64,000 nucleotides of DNA from Pogostemon cablin (lineage: Eukaryota; Streptophyta; Magnoliopsida; Lamiales; Lamiaceae). Positions 58,059 through 64,000 of this stretch are shown piece after piece; the first letter of the stretch is position 1; each line of letters opens with the position of its first letter. The notes under the pieces are model-generated. The model made no database searches, had not been told where the DNA came from, and worked only from the letters and a program-made list of their open reading frames with translations. The stretch is taken from the NCBI GenBank assembly GCA_023678885.1, contig CM042954.1:3470198-3534197 (forward strand). The letters run 5' to 3'. Position numbers and translations under genes: made by a program.

Positions 58059-59496
58059 ATGGCACCTCCAGTTCGTCGTCGAGGTAGAGGTCGAGGTCTA
58101 GGACACGCTCCTCGTGATCCTCCGAGTCCTCTACTCTCTTCTGTTCCTCGTGGACCTCAAGGACATGTTTCTTCTGATCATGTCGTTCCTCCGACGGTTA
58201 CGGACCCTATCAATTCTGATCATAGGGTGCCAGTTTCCCAGGTAGAGCAACCACGGGCCCAGTTGCGGGTTGAGCACATGATGATACCCGAGCAGTACCA
58301 ATTGTATTATGATCACATTCGAATACATCGTGTTCCACCACCTATAACGGCTCATACGACTACGACTGTCACTGAAGAGGTTCTTCGTGCTAATGAATCG
58401 ATTCGACCTACATCTAATGTACCAGTTTTTACTCCAGAAATGGCTTTAGGAGGTTCTACTTCTCGAGGTGCACTTTTTATACCTGATTTGGTGAAAGCAG
58501 TTGAAAACATGGGGACTTCGAAATTTGACGGTGCAAGAGATGTTTCTAAAGCGGGGGCGTGGTTAAAGGAGATTACAGAGACCTTTGACACTTTGATGAT
58601 TGAAGAATGTTATCATGTGGTCATTGCAACCAAGCTGTTAGGCCCAGATGCACGACGATGGTGGCAGAATCTAAAAGAGACATCTTCGGTTACTATTACG
58701 TGGGCTATCTTTGTGGAACGATTCAAAGATCGATACTTCTCTCAGTACATCAAGGATCAGAAGAGGAAGGAGTTCTTCAACCTCTTTCAAGGCATTATGT
58801 CGATCGTGGAGTATGAAAGCAAATTTCTGGAATTGCGAGAATTCGCTCCTGAGTCATATACGACGAGAGACTTATGCAAGAGATTTGAAGATAGTCTTAA
58901 TTTAAATATTCGAGATCGCATCAAGTCCGGAGACAAGTACGAGAGTCTTGACGATCTCGTAGAAGAAGCCCTGAGGGTAGAAGGTTTAGTTCAGGCGAGA
59001 CATAAGCTTGCAGAACGATCTCAAAAGAAAAGGCAAGGGAGCGCATTTCCAGGAAATGCATCGAAGGTGTATAGGGGTGTGGGATCTTCGCATGGCACAC
59101 CAAGTTCGGTACCTATTAGTTTTTCTCAACCTCGGGAGCAGTTTAGTAGAGGCGGGAGCAATGTCTCGGGATCGGTTGGTGAAAATCGCAAGTGCCAGAA
59201 TTGCTTAAAATATCACGACGGCCCCTGTAAGGCTCCTCAAGTATGTTTTCAGTGTCGACAGTCGGGGCATATGCGAAGTTCTTGTCCTCAGCTTATGGGA
59301 GCGAGCAGTCAGGGTTCTGGTCAGCTTCGTGGTAAACTAACATATTCTACACCTAGAGATACTCGATCTGCAGTTACTAGAGTGCCCGATGCCTCAAGCG
59401 GCCCTAGTACTCAATCACCTATGCAAGGAAGGAAGCAAACTAGAGTATTTCATATTTCCCAGGAAGAGGCTCGCTCAGATCCGAAGGTTGTGACAG
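58059..59496 (+). pseudogene. Gag of element B, reading frame intact
   Basis: The ATG at 58,059 begins MAPPVRRRGRGRGLGHAP, an Arg/Gly-rich start suited to binding RNA. The capsid domain holds FDTLMIEECYHVVIATKLLG, DARRWWQNLKETSS, ITWAIFVERFKDRYFSQYI and FRLREF-type ELREFAPESY. A CxxC-type pair, CQNCLKYHDGPC, precedes the knuckle CFQCRQSGHMRSSC (about 59,242-59,285). The frame ends RVFHISQEEARSDPKVVTG at a GT donor (59,497), and read-through would stop two codons later at 59,507. This is the only full-length open gag in the window. The attached pol is dead. Confidence 0.9.
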
Positions 59497-59636
59497 GTAA
59501 TTTATAATCTGAGTATTTTCACATACTAGATCTAACCCCTCCTTGTTATGCCACTTGATTATGAATAAAACATTCGTAAGAAATTCTATCTTTCCGAATT
59601 TTTAAATCACAATCTCACCTAATATTAATTCTTTAG
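59497..59636 (+). other. Intron at the gag/protease junction of element B
   Basis: GTAATTTATAATC at the left and CTAATATTAATTCTTTAG at the right, 140 bp, AT-rich, stops in all frames. Removing it joins codons in phase (VVTG to HVFVGDH), giving the same uninterrupted gag-protease arrangement that element A has without an intron. Confidence 0.75.
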
Positions 59637-60820
59637 GCCATGTGTTTGTGGGAGACCATCAGGTCTATGCTTTATTTAACCCAGGTTCTGATAGGTCTTA
59701 TATCCGGGATGATCTTACTGCGATCTTAGATTATCCTATCTCTCATTTGTCACCTGGAATCATCATTCATACCCCTCTTGGAGAGCATCTAATTCGTGAT
59801 TCAGTATTCCTTGGTTGTCCATTGAAGATCAAAGATGTCATTTTAGAGGCTGAATTGATACCATTGCCTTTGATTGATCTTGATGTTATTCTTGGCATGG
59901 ATTGGCTTTTTTCTCATCATGTAATTCTCGATTGCCACGAGAAGCTTGTTATTTTTCGTAGACCAGGATTCTCAGAACTTGTTTTTGAAGGTAAACTTCA
60001 AACAAGATCCCTCTCTTTTATTTCAATGTTGACTGCGCATAAATTAATGCGTAAGGGTTATGAGGCATTCTTGGCATTTGTCATCGATACTTCTCTTCCT
60101 GAAACTAAACTAGATGACATCCCGATCGTGAATGAATTTCCTGATGTCTTTCCCGAAGAGTTACCAGGACGACCTCCGAATCGAGAGATTAATTTTTCCA
60201 TTGACGTACTTCCTGGAATCACACCTATATCAATTACTCCATATCGAATGTCGCCTGCTGAGCTCAAGGAACTCCAGACACAACTTGGGAAATTATTGGA
60301 GAAGGGGTTCATACGACCTAGCACATCTCCGTGGGGTGCTCCAGTCCTTTTTGTCAAGAAGAAAGATGGATCACTTCGCCTATGTGTCGACTACCGTCAA
60401 TTGAACAAGGTGACAATCAAGAACAAATATCCTCTTCCAAGAATCGATGATCTGTTTGATCAATTGCAAGGAGCAACTGTGTTCTCAAAAATTGATTTGC
60501 GATCTGGTTATCACCAACTCAAGATTAGGGAATCTGATATACCTAAGTTTGCTTTTTGAACCAGATACGGTCATTTTGAATTATGTGTTATGCCTTTTGG
60601 ACTCACAAATGCTCCTGCAGCTTTTATGGATCTTATGAATCGGGTCTTTCGGCCGTACTTAGATAAGTTTGTCATCATCTTCATTGATGACATTCTTATT
60701 TATTCTAAATCGGACGACGAGCATTCTCATCATCTAAGAATTGCTCTGAACATTCTCAGAGAAAATTAGCTTTATTCTAAATTCTCGAAGTGTGAATTTT
60801 GGCTTCGTGAGGTAAGCTTT
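59637..60820 (+). pseudogene. Protease and reverse transcriptase of element B
   Basis: Retropepsin: YALFNPGSDRSYIRDD. The catalytic Asp of the expected DPGS is Asn (AAC at 59,678-59,680), a G-to-A change. DVILGMDWLFSHHVILDC follows. RT: DVFPEELPGRPPNREINF, GFIRPSTSPWGAPVLFVKKK, LRLCVDYRQLNKVTIKNK, FSKIDLRSGYHQLKI. Stops: TGA at 60,557-60,559 where Arg is expected, and TAG at 60,767-60,769 where Gln is expected. The catalytic FIDDILIYS lies between them (about 60,680-60,706). Confidence 0.92.
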
Positions 60821-61480
60821 TTGGGTCATCACATTTCTAAAGAAGGAATCTACGTCGATCCAGTGAAGATTCAAGCTATACTAGATTGGGAGCATCCAAA
60901 GAACGTGACAGAGATTCGTAGTTTTCTGGGATTAGCTGGATATTATCGATGGTTTGTCAAAGACTTTTCGTTATTGGCTTCATCTTTGACTAAATTGACT
61001 CGGAAAGGGGTAAAATTTGAATGGAGTGAAGAATGCGAGGAAGCATTTCAATAATTGAAAAGATGACTCGTTTCAGCTCCTATTCTTGCTTTGCCAGACC
61101 CAGCGATTAGAGAATTTACCATTTATAGCGACGCCTTGAGACAAGGATTAAGATGCGTTCTCATGCAAGAAGGAAACGTTATTGCCTACGCTTCAAGGCA
61201 ATTGAAGAAGAACAAAGAAAATTATCCTACACATGATTTAGAGTTGGCTGCAAGCATTGAAGATCTGGAGGAACTATCTGTATGGTGCAACTTGTCGGGT
61301 TTTCACTGATCACAAGAGCTTAAAGTATATCACCACGCAAAATGAGCTCAACCTCAGGCTAAGGCGATGGATGGAGTTGATTAGTGACTATGACTTAGTC
61401 ATCGATTATCATCCTGGCAAGGCGAATGTTGTTACAGATGCTCTGAGTAGAAAGTCTTCTACCTCACTTGCTTCAATTTA
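60821..61480 (+). pseudogene. RT thumb and RNase H of element B, with stops and an 8-base deletion
   Basis: MGHHISKEGIYVDPVKIQ, SFLGLAGYYRWFVKDFS, then TAA (61,052-61,054) and TGA (61,064-61,066) within the expected FQ-LKR-LVSAP segment. RNase H: IYSDALRQGLRCVLMQEGNV, ASRQLKKNKENYPTHDLELA. Near 61,252 eight bases are lost, and the frame changes to KIWRNYLYGATCRVFTDHKS, IDYHPGKANVVTDALSRK. The catalytic TDH is retained. Confidence 0.92.
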
Positions 61481-61499
61481 ATCTTTTTATCTTCCTATG

Positions 61500-63101
61500 T
61501 TGGAGCAATTTAAATCTTTACACATTTCGCTCGATTGTGAAAAGTCTAATGATTCTGCCTTAATCGCCAAATTCGAGGTTAGACCTACCTTGTTCGAAAA
61601 TATTCGAGATAGACAATCACACGATGTTTATTTACAATAGAAGATGGCGAAGCTAAATCAAGGAAAAGAAACAGAATTTCAAATTCGGGATGATGGACTT
61701 CTTACTTTTAAAGATCGTGTTTCTGTTCCATCAGAACTTGATGTTCGTAGAGCTATTCTTGAGGAAAACCATTCTTCAGCCTATGCTATGCATCCTGGTA
61801 GTACCAAAATGTATAGAACACTTCGGGAGCATTACTGGTGGCCAGGTATGAAACGGGACACTACTGAATTTGTATCAAAGTGCTTATCATGCCAACAGAT
61901 TAAAGCGGAACACCAAAAACCAGCTGGCATGCTTCAACCACTACCTATTCCTGAGTGGAAATGGGAAAACGTCACAATGGATTTTGTTTCTGGTTTACCT
62001 CGAACCCAAAAGGGTCATGACTCAATTTGGGTCATTGTTGATCGTCTGACGAAATTGGCACATTTCCTTCCAGTGCATACCAACGAATCTTTAGAGAAAC
62101 TTGCCAAGTTATATGTCGATGAGATCGTGAGATTGCACGGAGTACCAGTGTCAATCATATCTGACCGTGATCCAAGATTCACTTCCCGTTTTTAGCCTAA
62201 TCTGTAGAAAGCGCTAGGTACAAAATTACTATTCAGTACCTCGTTTCATCTACAGACTGATGGACATTCAGAGAGAACTATACAGACACTAGAAGACATG
62301 CTACGTGCAGTGATGTTGAATTTGGGAGGTAGCTGAGATAAGTAGGTGACTTTGGTGGAGTTCGCTTATAACAACAGCTATCATTCAAGTATTGGAATGC
62401 CCCCGTACGAAGCTCTGTATGGCCGAAAGTGTCGAACACCGCTCTTTTGGGATGAGGTTGGCGAGAGACAAATCGAACAAGTAGAGCTTATCGAAGATGC
62501 GAAGGCAAAAATACAACTTATTCGAGACAGACTTAAGGCAGCGCAAGATCGACAGAAAAGCTACGCAGATAATAGGAGGCGCGATTTGGAGTTTAATGAA
62601 GGAGACAAAGTTTTTCTGAAAGTTTCTCCATGGAAGGGCGTGTTGCGATTTCGCCGTCGAGGAAAGTTGAGTCCAAGGTATATTGTCCCGTTTAATATCG
62701 TGCAAAGGATTGGTCGTGTCGCGTATCGACTTGAGCTACCATCGGAATTGTCAAAGATTCATGATGTCTTCCATGTCTCTATGCTTAGAAAATATGAATC
62801 AGATCCTTCGCACGTGCTCAAAGATCCCCCAGTTGTATTAAAGGAAAATCTATCATACGAAGTACAACCTGTTCAAATTGTAGATCGCCGAGAGAAAATG
62901 CTTAGTAACAAATCCATTCCTATGGTGAGAATTCTATGGAGAAGTGATCAAATTGAAGAAGAAACATGGGAACCAGAGTCAGTCATGTGTCAACACCATC
63001 CAAATCTCTTTTCATATCTAGGTACGTTTATGTTTCGAGGACGAAACTTTTTAGAGGAGGGGATACTTTATAATATCTTAGCTCAACTAAATTTTTTTTA
63101 G
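61500..63101 (+). pseudogene. Integrase and chromodomain-like tail of element B
   Basis: HHCC finger: MHPGSTKMYRTLREHYWWPG, CLSCQQIKAEHQKPAG. Core: TMDFVSGLPRTQKG (first Asp), SIISDRDPRFTSRF (second Asp), DGHSERTIQTLEDML (Glu). Stops: TAG at 61,638, 62,193 and 62,205, TGA at 62,334, TAG at 62,343; four of these fit Trp or Gln codons changed by one transition. C-terminal domain: KLSPRYIVPFNIVQRIG, HDVFHVSMLRKYES. The tail (MVRILWRSDQIEEETWEPES) is the Tekay-type degenerate chromodomain. The open frame runs on to 63,101, into the LTR start. Confidence 0.92.
63051..63064 (+). promoter_or_regulatory. Polypurine tract of element B
   Basis: TTAGAGGAGGGGAT after TTTCGAGGACGAAACTT, the usual Tekay arrangement. 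The LTR then starts at about 63,069 with TATAATATC, probably a mutated TG. Confidence 0.75.
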
Positions 63102-64000
63102 AAAGCCCAAAACCTATTTATTTATTTTTATGGCCCAAAAGGCCAGCCCTAACTTAGCCCAACTAGATTTTTTTTAGAAAGCCCAAAACCTATTTATTTA
63201 TTTTTATGGCCCAAAAGGCCAGCCCTATCTTAGCCCAACTAAATTTTTTTAGAAAGCCCAAACTTATTTATTTATTTATTTATTTTGTGGCCCAAAGTTT
63301 CAGCCCACTTAAATTGCCTGATATATATAATTAATAAGGCTAAAGTTAAAAAAAGTGAGAAGAACGGGAGAAGAAAAGCAAAAGAGGGGAAAGAAGAGAG
63401 TGAAGAGGAGAAACCCTTGTTGATCAAATTCTCCCTTACAACCCTCATCCTAGGTGGTTTCTAAGTTGTTTTGAGGTAAGTGGTGTGTGAATTAAGCTTC
63501 CTTCTTCCATGGTTTTGTAATTTTGTGGTGTTTTTCTTTTTGGTATGTGGATAATTCGCAGACTGTTTGAACTGATTTTGACATAGCTATTGCCCTCGAA
63601 AGTTTGCAAACTTAATTTCTGGGAACTCGTTAGCTTTCCGTAGCCACTTGAAACGCCTCAATACGATTATTCTACAATTAGTTATGATTTTTCTCGTAAA
63701 CTGCCGCTAGCTGGAAAATTTCAGAATTTTTATGTCGAATTCAAACTTATTTTCTATCGTTTCGTTTAGTTAATGTATTGAAACGGGTTATGTGGGATTG
63801 GGAACTGATGTTAAGGAGTTACATACCATTTTTATTTAATATCGACTTGTTCGAACTCAATTAGGATTTGTTTTTAGCAATGAAAGGGATGTCACCGCTG
63901 ATAGTTAGTTATATTTAATTTGTCTTTAATTGCTCATCTCCTTTCTAGGTAAAGAACCATCGACGAAGGGCAAGGGACCGACTTCAGATTCCGGAGAGAG
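63069..64000 (+). repeat. 3' LTR of element B, cut by the window end
   Basis: It includes a three-fold tandem repeat in U3 (63,080-63,310), TATATATAATT near 63,322, a purine-rich leader (63,352-63,415), a splice donor GAG|GTAAGT at 63,475 and an acceptor CTTTCTAG at 63,948. From 63,646 it matches 56,123 onward at about 98%. Confidence 0.9.
63080..63310 (+). repeat. Tandem repeat, about 77-bp unit, three copies, in U3
   Basis: Units start at about 63,080, 63,157 and 63,233. Each has AGAAAGCCCAAA, TTATTTATTT, GGCCCAAAAGGCC-like and AGCCC segments. GGCCCAAA resembles the telo-box/site-II type GGCCCA motif of plant promoters. Confidence 0.9.

Larger units (their letters stand above)
56123..64000 (+). 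mobile_element. Second Tekay-like Ty3/gypsy element (element B), decayed, cut by window edge
   Basis: 5' LTR fragment (56,123-57,910), tRNA-iMet primer site, gag, intron, protease, RT, RNase H, integrase, purine tract, then the 3' LTR from about 63,069 to the window end. The 5' LTR lacks its first 580 bp or so: similarity to the 3' LTR begins at 56,123 = 63,646, beside the Copia-like LTR. Pol has at least nine in-frame stops, mostly C-to-T or G-to-A relative to the expected codon, and an 8-base deletion. Protein motifs align with element A throughout, but gag is quite different. Confidence 0.93.

Overview
The window is AT-rich, gene-poor nuclear DNA from a flowering plant, probably a eudicot. 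This rests on the spliceosomal introns, the plant Ty3/gypsy lineages (Tekay-like and Athila-like), the primer sites for plant tRNA-iMet and tRNA-Asp, Helitron-type ends and the long (TA)n tracts. I see no intact single-copy host gene, no tRNA or rRNA gene and no CRISPR array.

Layout. 1 to about 2,760: 5' part of a minus-strand Ty3/gypsy element (gag start, an extra leader ORF, PBS, LTR). 2,761-3,650: (TA)n tracts. 3,655-3,971 and 12,559-13,478: an RPA1-like (replication protein A large subunit) gene, split within its zinc-finger exon by a complete young Tekay-type element (3,972-12,553; LTRs about 99% alike; 5-bp target duplication). 13,479-19,778: AT-rich repeats with large inverted and direct duplications, a possible Helitron 3' end and a fold-back element. 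19,779-22,080: a second, minus-strand RPA1-like pseudogene. 23,344-25,033: unrecognised gene-like fragments. 25,803-27,415: solo LTR. 28,862-30,458: a TRIM-like element. 31,483: a Helitron 3' end. 32,002-37,434: a complete, non-autonomous Athila-like element. 39,095-49,644: a decayed minus-strand Athila element with gag, protease, RT, RNase H, integrase and the ATHILA ORF-1/env-position gene. 49,645-52,600: remnants of two further minus-strand gypsy elements. 52,624-56,115: LTR pieces around a 1.7-kb minisatellite. 56,123-64,000: a second Tekay-like element with an intron at the gag/protease junction and many nonsense mutations.

How the parts relate. Nearly all coding sequence is retrotransposon gag-pol, which made virus-like particles, reverse-transcribed the element and inserted it. 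Every copy is broken, by single-base frameshifts in the young element and by mainly C-to-T/G-to-A stops in old ones. The two RPA1-like genes encode OB-fold single-stranded-DNA-binding proteins. Plant Helitrons often carry such genes and Helitron-like ends occur here, so a Helitron origin is possible but unproven.

The most interesting non-routine signals are the leader ORF at 575-1,029, the three-copy hairpin family with a compensatory change in the 32-37 kb element, the GGTTCGACC/GGTCGAACC arrays in the Athila element, the gag/pro intron at 59,497-59,636, the RPA zinc-finger exon split at 3,971 and the 25-bp minisatellite.
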